DNA of 14,733 nucleotides, from NCBI GenBank assembly GCA_026125865.1, contig JAHCKI010000026.1, forward strand, positions 1 to 14,733, written 5' to 3'. Every line of letters starts with the position of its first letter. Within the stretch, counting starts at the first letter, position 1. The translations under genes and the position numbers were made by a program. The notes beneath the pieces were generated by a model. It ran no database searches and was not told the DNA's origin. It saw only the letters and a program-made list of their open reading frames with translations. Positions 1 through 7,121 of the stretch are shown here, in pieces. This DNA is from Rhodospirillales bacterium (GTDB lineage: Bacteria > Pseudomonadota > Alphaproteobacteria > Rhodospirillales > Defluviicoccaceae).

Positions 1-1
1 G

Positions 2-172
2 CTGACAGCCTTTCGGCAACACGCATGGGAAGAGGCGGCGGTGTTATTCGCCGCCGTTCTCCGCATCGACCCCATGGATGGACCGAGCCAGTTCTATATT
101 GATCAATGCCGAAAAAACCAAGGCGCGCCCGCAAACGAAGTGACCTCAACCATCGTCATTGATAGCAAGTAG
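2..172 (+). CDS. C-terminal fragment, probable CHASE2/TPR-type adenylate cyclase
   Basis: Only the last 56 codons lie in the window; the 5' part is cut off by the window edge and the stop is TAG at 170-172. The fragment contains WEEAAVLFAAVLRIDPMDGPSQFYIDQC, which is TPR-like (W-x-x-A...F...L...P) followed by a DGPS-x-x-Y-x-x-x-C segment. From family knowledge, this W..A...F...L...P.DGPS..Y...C layout is typical of the extreme C-terminus of CHASE2-domain adenylate/guanylate cyclases, where it follows the cyclase catalytic domain. Such cyclases often sit beside FecR-domain genes, as here. No catalytic residues are in view, so the call rests on a short tail plus context. It could instead be another TPR-ended signalling protein. 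Confidence 0.5.
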   Translation: MTAFRQHAWEEAAVLFAAVLRIDPMDGPSQFYIDQCRKNQGAPANEVTSTIVIDSK

Positions 173-299
173 GGTCAGGCGTTGAGACCCAGTCGGGGAA
201 TGCCGAAAACAGCGAGACGAACAAGGATCGTAACGAGGGGCAGTTGTACCAATATTTTTTGGCGCACGGACTAAGAAGCAAACTGCCACAATATTCCGA

Positions 300-311
300 A
301 GTTTCGAAACT
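300..311. promoter_or_regulatory. Perfect 12-bp palindrome in the spacer before the FecR gene
   Basis: AGTTTCGAAACT is a perfect inverted repeat, about 110 bp before the GTG start of the FecR-TPR-barrel gene and 128 bp after the preceding stop codon. It lies in a locally AT-richer part of a 248-bp spacer (173-420). A dimeric regulator operator is possible. No convincing -35/-10 pair was found beside it, so the role is inference. Nothing else in this spacer was recognised. Confidence 0.3.
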
Positions 312-420
312 GGCTTGTATTTCGGCGCCCACTCCACGACACTGCCTTAAAAAATGGGACACGGCTGTCTGAACCACGGAGATTCGACCCGATACGCAGT
401 AGAGGTGATACGAGGGAAGA

Positions 421-3400
421 GTGCTCATTTTTTTCAACAGGGCGTTATTGTTTGTTTTGGCGTGTGTTTGCTTGCCGTTGACGAACGTCGTCAACGCGGC
501 GGAAGTCTGCGACAATCCGGTCGGACGCCTCGTATCGGTTCAGGCATTGGTCGACATGCGTCGCGGAGGATCGAACGAATGGCAGCGGCTGGAAAACGAG
601 GATTTGTTGTGCCCGGGGGACATGATCCGCGTTGGCGGGCAAGGCCGCGCCGCTGTTTCCTTTTTCAATAACGGACTCTTCCAACTAAACCAAAACGCGA
701 GCTTCCGGTTGCACGACGGCAGTACACCGGAGAAATCGTTTGTCAGACTCGTGCGTGGCGTCATCGATTTTTTCAGCAGACAACCACGCAGCCTTGAGAT
801 CGATACACCCTTTGTCAACGCCGCGGCCGAAGGCACGGAATTCGTCATACGCGTCGACGATCAACGCACGGAAATCATCGTCTATGAAGGCAGGGTCGTC
901 GCCGCTAACGACCGTGGGCGTGTGGTGCTCGAAAGCGGCGAATCCGGGTTTGCGACGAAAGATGCGGCGCCGTCAAAAATGGTTGTGGTGCGGCCGGAAG
1001 ATGCCGTGCAGTGGGCGCTGTATTACCCGCCGATCGTAACGGCGTTGGGCGATCGTTCCGGCCCCGGTTCACCGGACTTGGAGGGACCGCTTGCAGAAGC
1101 CGTCCGACTGGCTGGCGAAGGTGACCTTGCAGGAGCATTCGACGCGCTGGAGCGGGTAACGGAAGCGAAGCGCGAAGCGAGGTATCACGTTTTTCGGGGT
1201 TTGATGCTCCTGAACGTCGGTCAGGTCGACGAGGCCAAGGCAGAAGCCGACGCGGCTTTGGCCAAAAATCCATCGGCGGGATTGGCGTGGTCGCTGCGGT
1301 CGGTGATCGCCGTCGCGGGAAACGACCGCGACCGCGCGCTGATGGATGCACGCAAGGGTATCGAACTGGCACCCGACGAAGCGGCGGCGGGGATCGCGTT
1401 GTCCTATGCGCTCCAGGCCAATCAAGAACTCGGGGAGTCGAAAGATGTTCTCCTGGAAGCCGTAAGCAAGCATCCGGATGACGGCTTGGCTTGGGCTCGC
1501 CTGTCGGAAATTTGGCTGATGTTGGGCCAGCGGCGCAAAGCGCTGGAAGCCGTGCAGACGGCGGAAAAGCTGGCGCCGAAGCTGGAGAGGGTACAGACGA
1601 TCCTCGGTTTCACGGCGCTCGCGTCATTGCGATATGACGATGCGGCGCTGGCGTTTCGGCGCGCCATCACCCTCGACACGGCCAATCCGCTGCCCCGACT
1701 CGGGCTCGGCTTGACCTACATCCGGGAGGGCGACCTGGAGGGCGGGCGCAAGGAGTTGGAGATTGCCGCCGGCCTCGATCCGGGCAACGCGCTGGTGCGC
1801 TCCTATCTGGGCAAGGCGTACTTCGAGGAGCGCCGTGACGCGTATGCCGGGCGGGAGCTGCGGCGCGCCAAGGAGTTGGACCCGAGAGACCCCACACCCT
1901 ACCTCTACGATGCCATTCGCAAGCAAACCGAGAACCGGCCGGTCGAGGCGTTGCGCGATTTCGAGCGGTCGATCGACCTCAACGATAATCGTGCCGTCTA
2001 CCGCAGCCGCCTGCTTCTGGACTCGGATCTAGCCGCCAGAGGTGCCAGCCTGGGGCGCGTCTACGAAGACCTGGGTTTCGAGCAACTCGGCGTACGGGAG
2101 GCGACCCGGTCGTTGACCCTCGATCCGGGGAGCGCTTCCGCCCATCGGTTCCTGTCCGACCTCTATGCGACGCAGTCGGGACGCGAAATTGCGCGCGTCA
2201 GCGAATTACTGCAGGCGCAGATGCTGCAGCCGCTCAATATCAATCCGGTGCAGCCCAGCATTGCCGAAACGAACCTGAACATCGTCACGCGGGGCGGTCC
2301 GGCGCGTCCGGGATTCAACGAATTCACACCAATGTTCCAACGCAATCAGGCGCGGCTCAATCTGTCCGGGACGGCCGGCAATAAGGAAACGCTGGCGGGC
2401 GAGGCAGTGGCTTCTGGCGTTTATGATCGGTTTTCCGTCAGCGCGGGCCATTTCCATTTTCAGTCGGACGGCTTTCGCCCCAACAACGACAACAAGGAGG
2501 ATGTGACCAGCCTGTTCGCGCAGGCCGCGATCACCCCCGAGTTCGGCGCGCAGGTCGAGTATCGCCGGCGGGAAGGCGCACACGGCGATCTGTTCTTGAA
2601 CTTCGACCCGGAGAGCTTTTCGGAAGGTCTTCGTCGCGATCTGGAAAGCGAAACGGCGCGGGTCGGGCTGCGCTATGAACCGCACGTTACCTCGACATTG
2701 TTGTTGGCGGCCACATTGGGAGAACGAGACGAAACCATCGACCGGGTGTTTGCACCGGGCAATCGATTCACGCTGGAGCGGGAAGACGACGGCTACCAGA
2801 TCGAGGGGCAGTATTTAGGCGACTTTTCGCCGATTGATCTCGTGCTGGGCTTCAACGTTTACGACTTCGACGTCCGGTTCACGAACACCGATACATTTTT
2901 CGGCACCGTTGATATCAGCGAATTCAAGAGAGAGCAAGAAACAGGCTACGCCTATGTACACCTGAACTTTCCCCGAGACGTGACGTGGACCGTCGGCCTC
3001 GCGTACGACTCCTTCTCGGAGCGGGATCGGGACCTGCACGAGGTGAACCCCAAATTCGGCGTGCAATGGCAGGTCACCGACGGTCTTCGCCTGCGGGCGG
3101 CGTATTTCGACGCGGTGCGACCGACTCTCGCCGGCAATCAGACGCTGCAACCGACGCAGGTTGCCGGTTTCAATCAGTTCTATGATGATCTGCCGTCGGC
3201 GGAATTCAGATTTACCGGGGTCGGAATCGATATTCGCTTGCTACAGGACCTGAACATCAGCCTCGAAGGTTACTTGCGTAACGTTGACTCGCCCATCTAC
3301 GTTGCGCCGTCACCGTTCGCCACCGTGTCGGGAACCCTGATCGAGAAGCACAACGAACGGTCTGCCAGGGCCGACGTGTACTGGACGCCGTTCACGCAGT

Positions 3401-3807
3401 GGGCCTTTGGGATCGGTGTGTCATACGACAAATTCGAGGCCAAGAGATCCTTCGATTTCGCGGCGCCGACGCGAGTCGAGACCTATGTCGTGCCGATTAC
3501 CGCTCGTTACTTCAGTCCACTCGGTTTGTTCGCAACGGCTGCAGTCAATGTCGTCGACCAGGACGTCGACCGGCGACCGGGTTTTGGACTTGCCGAGGGG
3601 CATGACCTGTTCACGGTCGTCGATGCCGCCATCGGTTATCGGTTGCCCAAGCGCCTTGGAGTCATGAGCTTTGAGGTCCGAAACCTGTTTGACCGGCGTT
3701 TCAAATACCAGGATAATAGCTTTCGCGAATTCGAGCGGGATGTCCCGTCGATCAGCCGTTTCACCCCCGAACGGACCGTCTTCGGACGGATCACGTTCAA
3801 TCTCTAG
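421..3807 (+). CDS. FecR domain / TPR repeat / outer-membrane beta-barrel protein
   Basis: Protein of 1128 residues. The GTG start at 421 is supported by GAGG at 412-415 and by an immediate Sec signal peptide (about residues 1-26, cleavage near VNA/AEV). Residues about 34-175 match the FecR fold: PVGRLVSVQA, then LCPGDMIRVGGQGRAAVSF, then a FVNAAAEGTEFVI segment. Residues about 225-590 are TPR-like helical repeats (for example LAWARLSEIWLMLGQRRKALEAV and LGLTYIREGDLEGGRKELEIA). From about residue 640 to the end, alternating amphipathic strands form a probable barrel whose tail (EVRNLFDRRFKY ... RTVFGRITFNL) resembles the end of TonB-dependent receptors. No plug domain or TonB box is seen. Known TPR-barrel proteins such as BcsC and PgaA export polysaccharides; FecR normally senses receptor state in trans. 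A role as outer-membrane sensor or export channel is inference. The next gene begins 26 bp downstream, so the two are likely co-transcribed. Confidence 0.85.
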   Translation: MLIFFNRALLFVLACVCLPLTNVVNAAEVCDNPVGRLVSVQALVDMRRGGSNEWQRLENEDLLCPGDMIRVGGQGRAAVSFFNNGLFQLNQNASFRLHDGSTPEKSFVRLVRGVIDFFSRQPRSLEIDTPFVNAAAEGTEFVIRVDDQRTEIIVYEGRVVAANDRGRVVLESGESGFATKDAAPSKMVVVRPEDAVQWALYYPPIVTALGDRSGPGSPDLEGPLAEAVRLAGEGDLAGAFDALERVTEAKREARYHVFRGLMLLNVGQVDEAKAEADAALAKNPSAGLAWSLRSVIAVAGNDRDRALMDARKGIELAPDEAAAGIALSYALQANQELGESKDVLLEAVSKHPDDGLAWARLSEIWLMLGQRRKALEAVQTAEKLAPKLERVQTILGFTALASLRYDDAALAFRRAITLDTANPLPRLGLGLTYIREGDLEGGRKELEIAAGLDPGNALVRSYLGKAYFEERRDAYAGRELRRAKELDPRDPTPYLYDAIRKQTENRPVEALRDFERSIDLNDNRAVYRSRLLLDSDLAARGASLGRVYEDLGFEQLGVREATRSLTLDPGSASAHRFLSDLYATQSGREIARVSELLQAQMLQPLNINPVQPSIAETNLNIVTRGGPARPGFNEFTPMFQRNQARLNLSGTAGNKETLAGEAVASGVYDRFSVSAGHFHFQSDGFRPNNDNKEDVTSLFAQAAITPEFGAQVEYRRREGAHGDLFLNFDPESFSEGLRRDLESETARVGLRYEPHVTSTLLLAATLGERDETIDRVFAPGNRFTLEREDDGYQIEGQYLGDFSPIDLVLGFNVYDFDVRFTNTDTFFGTVDISEFKREQETGYAYVHLNFPRDVTWTVGLAYDSFSERDRDLHEVNPKFGVQWQVTDGLRLRAAYFDAVRPTLAGNQTLQPTQVAGFNQFYDDLPSAEFRFTGVGIDIRLLQDLNISLEGYLRNVDSPIYVAPSPFATVSGTLIEKHNERSARADVYWTPFTQWAFGIGVSYDKFEAKRSFDFAAPTRVETYVVPITARYFSPLGLFATAAVNVVDQDVDRRPGFGLAEGHDLFTVVDAAIGYRLPKRLGVMSFEVRNLFDRRFKYQDNSFREFERDVPSISRFTPERTVFGRITFNL

Positions 3808-3817
3808 CAAGCATGAT

Positions 3818-3825
3818 AGGAGGAG
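3818..3825 (+). promoter_or_regulatory. Strong Shine-Dalgarno deciding the start of the Cys-rich gene
   Basis: AGGAGGAG lies 8 nt before the ATG at 3834. An in-frame ATG at 3813 would place this ribosome site inside the coding region and lengthen the signal peptide with unlikely residues, so 3834 is taken as the start. This is one of the strongest ribosome sites in the window and suggests high expression. Confidence 0.8.
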
Positions 3826-3833
3826 ATTTATCC

Positions 3834-4298
3834 ATGAAAACGGCAAATGCGTGTCGCAATATGACGAAATGGTTCATGGGAGCGCTTTTGGCCCTGCCGA
3901 TGGCCATTGCCTCGGTGGCGAGTCATGCCGGCGATACCAGCGTCGCTACCACGCAGCTTCTCAATCTACTGAATGGACCAAACGTGGATGCGGTGCTCGT
4001 CATCGTCAAGGATGGTGCAGGACCGAATGGCGAATCATGGTTCGAGTTCAAGCCGAAGAAACGCAACAATGGCATGACCATCTGGAACAAAAAGAAACTG
4101 ACGCCGGATGCACCCGGACCCCAGAGCAAGGCTCCCGACGCCACAATGTCGTCGGATACCATGATGACGTCGAGTGTGGGCATCACCATGGCGCCGCCCG
4201 CTAATATAGTGGCCCAAGGCGCCTGCGGTGCTTTCCCCTGCGTGCCTGGTTACAAACTGGTGTGCTATGGCGGCTACTGCGTGTGCCGACCCTGTTAA
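3834..4298 (+). CDS. Small exported protein with a six-cysteine C-terminal tail
   Basis: Protein of 154 residues, not recognised as a named family. The first 33 or so residues form a Sec signal peptide: basic KTANACRNMTK, hydrophobic WFMGALLALPMAIASVA, then SHA as a cleavage motif. The mature part has a short ordered-looking segment (NVDAVLVIVKDGAGPNGESWFEFKP), a lysine/asparagine-rich stretch, and a Met/Ser/Thr/Pro-rich linker. It ends in six cysteines spaced C-x4-C-x7-C-x4-C-x-C-x2-C, the last one being the final residue. Such spacing suggests disulfide bonds formed outside the cytoplasm, or metal binding. It follows the FecR-TPR-barrel gene by 26 bp with a very strong ribosome site, so the two are probably one operon. 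It may be a partner or exported substrate of the barrel, which is inference. Confidence 0.8.
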   Translation: MKTANACRNMTKWFMGALLALPMAIASVASHAGDTSVATTQLLNLLNGPNVDAVLVIVKDGAGPNGESWFEFKPKKRNNGMTIWNKKKLTPDAPGPQSKAPDATMSSDTMMTSSVGITMAPPANIVAQGACGAFPCVPGYKLVCYGGYCVCRPC

Positions 4299-4317
4299 CC
4301 GCAGGCTGGGCAAGTCG

Positions 4318-5814
4318 TTAACCCAGCGTCGGCATGACGAACTGGGCGCCGGCGGCGATACCGGAAGGCCAGCGTGAAGTGACGGTCTTGAGGCGCGAGT
4401 AGAAACGGACGCCGTCGGGACCGTGGATGGCGAGATCGCCGAAGCGCGAAGCCTTCCAGCCGCCGAAGCTATGGAACGCCATGGGTACCGGGATGGCGAC
4501 GTTGATGCCGACCATTCCGGCCGCGACTCGGTCGCAGAACGTACGGGCGGTGTCGCCATCACGCGTGAAGATGGCGGCACCGTTGCCGAACTCGTGGCCA
4601 TTGGTGATCGCCATCGCCTCGTTGAAATCGTCGGCGCGGACAATGCACAGCACGGGACCGAAGATTTCATCCCGGTAAATGCGCATGTCCGGGCGCACGT
4701 GATCGAACAGACAGCCGCCGAGGAAGAAGCCGCCCTCGTAACCTTGTAGCGAGAGACCGCGTCCGTCCACCACCAACTCGGCGCCTTCGCGTATACCCAT
4801 TTCCACGTAGCCCACCACCTTGTCGCGGTGCTCGGCCGATATCAGCGGGCCCATTTCGGCCTCCGGGTCCGTGCCCGGCGCCACCTTGAGCGCACGAATC
4901 CGAGGCACCAGGCGTTCGCGGAGCGCATCACCGGCGGCGCCCACGGTGACCGCCACCGATACCGCCATGCAGCGCTCGCCGGCAGAGCCGTAAGCCGCCC
5001 CCATCAAAGCATCCACCGCCTGGTCCATGTCGGCATCGGGCATCACGATCATGTGGTTCTTCGCCCCAGCCAGCGCCTGCACCCGCTTGCCGTGGGCGCA
5101 GCCGGTGGCATAGACGTGGCGGGCCACCGGCGTCGAGCCGACAAAGCTGATCGCCTGCACCCGGTCGTCGGTCAACAACGCATCCACCGCTTCCGCGTCG
5201 CCGCCGATGACGTTGAACACGCCGTCCGGCAGTCCCGCCTCCCGCAACAGCTCGGCCATGCGCAGCGAGCACGACGGTACCTTCTCGGACGGCTTGAGAA
5301 CGAAGGTGTTGCCGCAAGCGATGGCGACCGGAAACATCCACATGGGCACCATCGCCGGAAAATTGAACGGCGTGATGCCAGCGCAAACCCCAAGCGGTTG
5401 CCGCAACGACCACGAGTCCATCTCGGTGCTGACCTGGGCGGAGAATTCGCCTTTGAGCAGGTGGGGGATGCCGCAGGCGAACTCGACAACCTCGATGCCG
5501 CGGGTGAGCGAACCCCGCGCGTCGCCACGGACCTTGCCGTGATCGGCAATGATCAGGTCAATCAGTTCATCCGCGTGTGCCTCCAGCAGCGCCTTGAAGC
5601 GAAACAGGATGCGGGCACGGGTTAGTGGTGGTGTCGCTGCCCAAGCCGGAAATGCGGCGTGGGCGACGTCCACGACCGCCGCGACCTCCCGCGCCGAAGC
5701 CAATGGCAGGCGCGCTCGCACCTCGCCGGTCGCCGGATTGAAGATGTCGCCGAAACGGCCGCTTTCGCCGGTGACCTGCCGCCCACCCACGAAATGATGA
5801 AGTGTCTTGATCAT
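4318..5814 (-). CDS. mmsA: CoA-acylating methylmalonate-semialdehyde dehydrogenase
   Basis: Protein of 498 residues, the usual length for the family. It oxidises methylmalonate semialdehyde (and malonate semialdehyde) to propionyl-CoA (acetyl-CoA) with NAD and CoA in valine and related catabolism, in the cytoplasm. Visible features are GVCAGITPFNFP (residues 142-153, with the oxyanion Asn151), the Rossmann motif FVGSTPVARHVY (224-235), and catalytic Cys282 in GSAGERCMA. AGAKNH at 249-254 has Asn where other aldehyde dehydrogenases carry the general-base Glu. That substitution and the DHGK...GSLTRGIEVVEFACGIPHLLKGE stretch are hallmarks of this CoA-dependent subfamily. It starts 38 bp after the upstream CxxC protein gene and probably ends the minus-strand operon. 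The stop converges with the Cys-rich gene, leaving only 19 bp and no visible terminator. No other valine-pathway genes are nearby. Confidence 0.93.
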   Translation of the reverse strand: MIKTLHHFVGGRQVTGESGRFGDIFNPATGEVRARLPLASAREVAAVVDVAHAAFPAWAATPPLTRARILFRFKALLEAHADELIDLIIADHGKVRGDARGSLTRGIEVVEFACGIPHLLKGEFSAQVSTEMDSWSLRQPLGVCAGITPFNFPAMVPMWMFPVAIACGNTFVLKPSEKVPSCSLRMAELLREAGLPDGVFNVIGGDAEAVDALLTDDRVQAISFVGSTPVARHVYATGCAHGKRVQALAGAKNHMIVMPDADMDQAVDALMGAAYGSAGERCMAVSVAVTVGAAGDALRERLVPRIRALKVAPGTDPEAEMGPLISAEHRDKVVGYVEMGIREGAELVVDGRGLSLQGYEGGFFLGGCLFDHVRPDMRIYRDEIFGPVLCIVRADDFNEAMAITNGHEFGNGAAIFTRDGDTARTFCDRVAAGMVGINVAIPVPMAFHSFGGWKASRFGDLAIHGPDGVRFYSRLKTVTSRWPSGIAAGAQFVMPTLG

Positions 5815-5852
5815 CGTCGGAACTCTCGTTGATTCGAGGTTGCCTGGTCAGT

Positions 5853-6134
5853 TCAGCCGGGAAAAGGGCAATCCCGGCGTCCGCAGGATCGCGCCGCGCC
5901 GGTCGCGACATAGGTATTGCAAACGGGACAACACTCGGTCTCTTCCGCCTTGTCCGGGTTTGGGCGATTGCCCCGCCCGTGGAGGCTGGACGCGCGCGCG
6001 ACCTCTTCGCGCATACGCGCCTCCACCTCGGCCTTGCGGCGTGCCTCGGTTCTGTTCCACCACCGATAGGCGCTCCACACGGCGTACGCCACCAGCACAG
6101 TGAACAGGATCTTGGGGAGGCTTAGACCGAACAT
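5853..6134 (-). CDS. Small membrane-anchored CxxC (zinc-ribbon-like) protein
   Basis: Protein of 93 residues starting at the ATG at 6134. Residues about 5-25 (SLPKILFTVLVAYAVWSAYRW) form one transmembrane segment. A charged Arg/Glu helix follows (about 28-50), then a linker, then a C-terminal ECCPVCNTYV...SCGRRDCPFPG module with Cys69, Cys72, Cys84 and Cys89 positioned like a four-ligand zinc site (Cys68 is extra). I do not know a function. Short proteins of this plan (one TM helix plus CPVC...CxRxDCP) are, as far as I recall, widespread and uncharacterised in alphaproteobacteria. It sits 66 bp after the S49 peptidase gene and 38 bp before mmsA, all on one strand, so it is probably co-transcribed. 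An upstream TTG at 6170 would add 12 residues before the membrane segment and is less likely. Confidence 0.75.
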   Translation of the reverse strand: MFGLSLPKILFTVLVAYAVWSAYRWWNRTEARRKAEVEARMREEVARASSLHGRGNRPNPDKAEETECCPVCNTYVATGAARSCGRRDCPFPG

Positions 6135-6200
6135 TCGCGATTTGTAAGGGGCGCCGCACCATGGGGTCAACGACTACGGCACGACGACAACGCTTCGCAC

Positions 6201-7079
6201 TCAGGAGGTATAGCGACTCCAGAGCATCCATTCACCGATGGCACCGATCAGGCCGTCGGCGATCCGCTCTTTCTCGCCCGTTTCCCACGGCGAAGCATCT
6301 CGCGCGCCGGACGAACCGAGGCGCCGCTGCCACCATCGCCGGCCATCGCCGATGACCCGAAGCTTGACGTCCATTCCGTAGCGTTCGCGGAGGACCGAGT
6401 GCGCATCCCCGATGCCGTCGATCAGACCGAGATCGAGAGCGGTCGTCCCGGCCCAAAACCGGCCGTTGAACAGGTCCTCCTCGGGTGCATTGAGCCTCGT
6501 TCCACGGCGTTCACGAACCTGCCGGCGAAAGTTCTCGTGAATCTCCGCTTGCAGGCCGTGGAGATGGGTCACATCCTCGGCGCACTCGGGTTGAAACGGA
6601 TCGAGGCTTGCCTTGTGTTCACCGGCGACATGGACGCGGCGCTCGATGCCGAGACGCTTGATCGCCTCCGGGAAGCCGAAGCCGGCGGACACAACACCGA
6701 TCGAACCGACAATGGAGTTGGCGTCGGCGAAAATTTCGTCCGCCGCCGTCGCCAGCCAATAACCGCCGGAAGCGGCGACATCTTCGACGAACGCCAACAC
6801 CGGCACCGAATGGTCATCGGCGAGGGCGCGGATACGGCGGGCGATAAGCGCCGATTGCACCGGTGATCCACCCGGTGAATTGATGGCCAAGGCGACGGCT
6901 TTGACACGTTTCATTTTGAACGCGCGCTCAAGGGTTGTTGCCTGTTTCGCCAGTGTCAAACCGCGCCTCAAGGGTCCGAAGCCGCCGATGACGCCGGAAA
7001 GGCGCACAACGGCAACCACCGGCGGCCGTTTTCCCGACACGCACTCCGATATCCAAGTGAATGCTGACATAAATTGCAT
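6201..7079 (-). CDS. S49-family serine peptidase (SppA/SohB-like)
   Basis: Protein of 292 residues. S49 peptidases use a Ser/Lys dyad to degrade residual signal peptides or membrane-protein fragments. Visible features are VVAVVRLSGVIGG (21-33), the substrate-groove motif LAINSPGGSP (64-73), nucleophile Ser104 in DVAASGGYWLATAADEIFA, the SIVGSIGV segment (122-129), and the candidate general base Lys156 in GEHKASLDPF. The DLGLIDGIGD motif follows at 216-225. The length is that of the short, single-domain form, not the roughly 600-residue duplicated SppA of E. coli. There is no obvious N-terminal membrane anchor, so the enzyme may be cytoplasmic or peripherally bound. It lies 42 bp after the methyltransferase gene on the same strand. 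The first ATG at 7079 is chosen; a second ATG at 7070 would shorten it by three residues. Confidence 0.9.
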   Translation of the reverse strand: MQFMSAFTWISECVSGKRPPVVAVVRLSGVIGGFGPLRRGLTLAKQATTLERAFKMKRVKAVALAINSPGGSPVQSALIARRIRALADDHSVPVLAFVEDVAASGGYWLATAADEIFADANSIVGSIGVVSAGFGFPEAIKRLGIERRVHVAGEHKASLDPFQPECAEDVTHLHGLQAEIHENFRRQVRERRGTRLNAPEEDLFNGRFWAGTTALDLGLIDGIGDAHSVLRERYGMDVKLRVIGDGRRWWQRRLGSSGARDASPWETGEKERIADGLIGAIGEWMLWSRYTS

Positions 7080-7121
7080 CGACGTTTTCCGATCCCAGGT
7101 CCGGTTAAGGTTGTGTGAACG

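Noticed and set aside
172..190. GGGTC ... GACCC stem after the cyclase-like tail as a terminator
   Set aside because: Only five base pairs with a nine-base loop and no T-run after it on either strand.
4294..4323. Two GTTAAC copies at the converging stop codons of the Cys-rich gene and mmsA
   Set aside because: Each simply contains a TAA stop in a self-complementary hexamer; a coincidence of that size is expected and no hairpin or terminator results.
4828..5625. Long plus-strand open frame inside mmsA
   Set aside because: His/Arg-rich antisense shadow of a clearly coding minus-strand gene. The same holds for 7230-8030 inside trmN6, 10897-11733 over the hydrolase, and 13089-13802 opposite iscR and the desulfurase.
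6135..6170. TTG start at 6170 for the small CxxC protein
   Set aside because: Adds 12 residues before the membrane helix without a ribosome site; ATG 6134 fits better.
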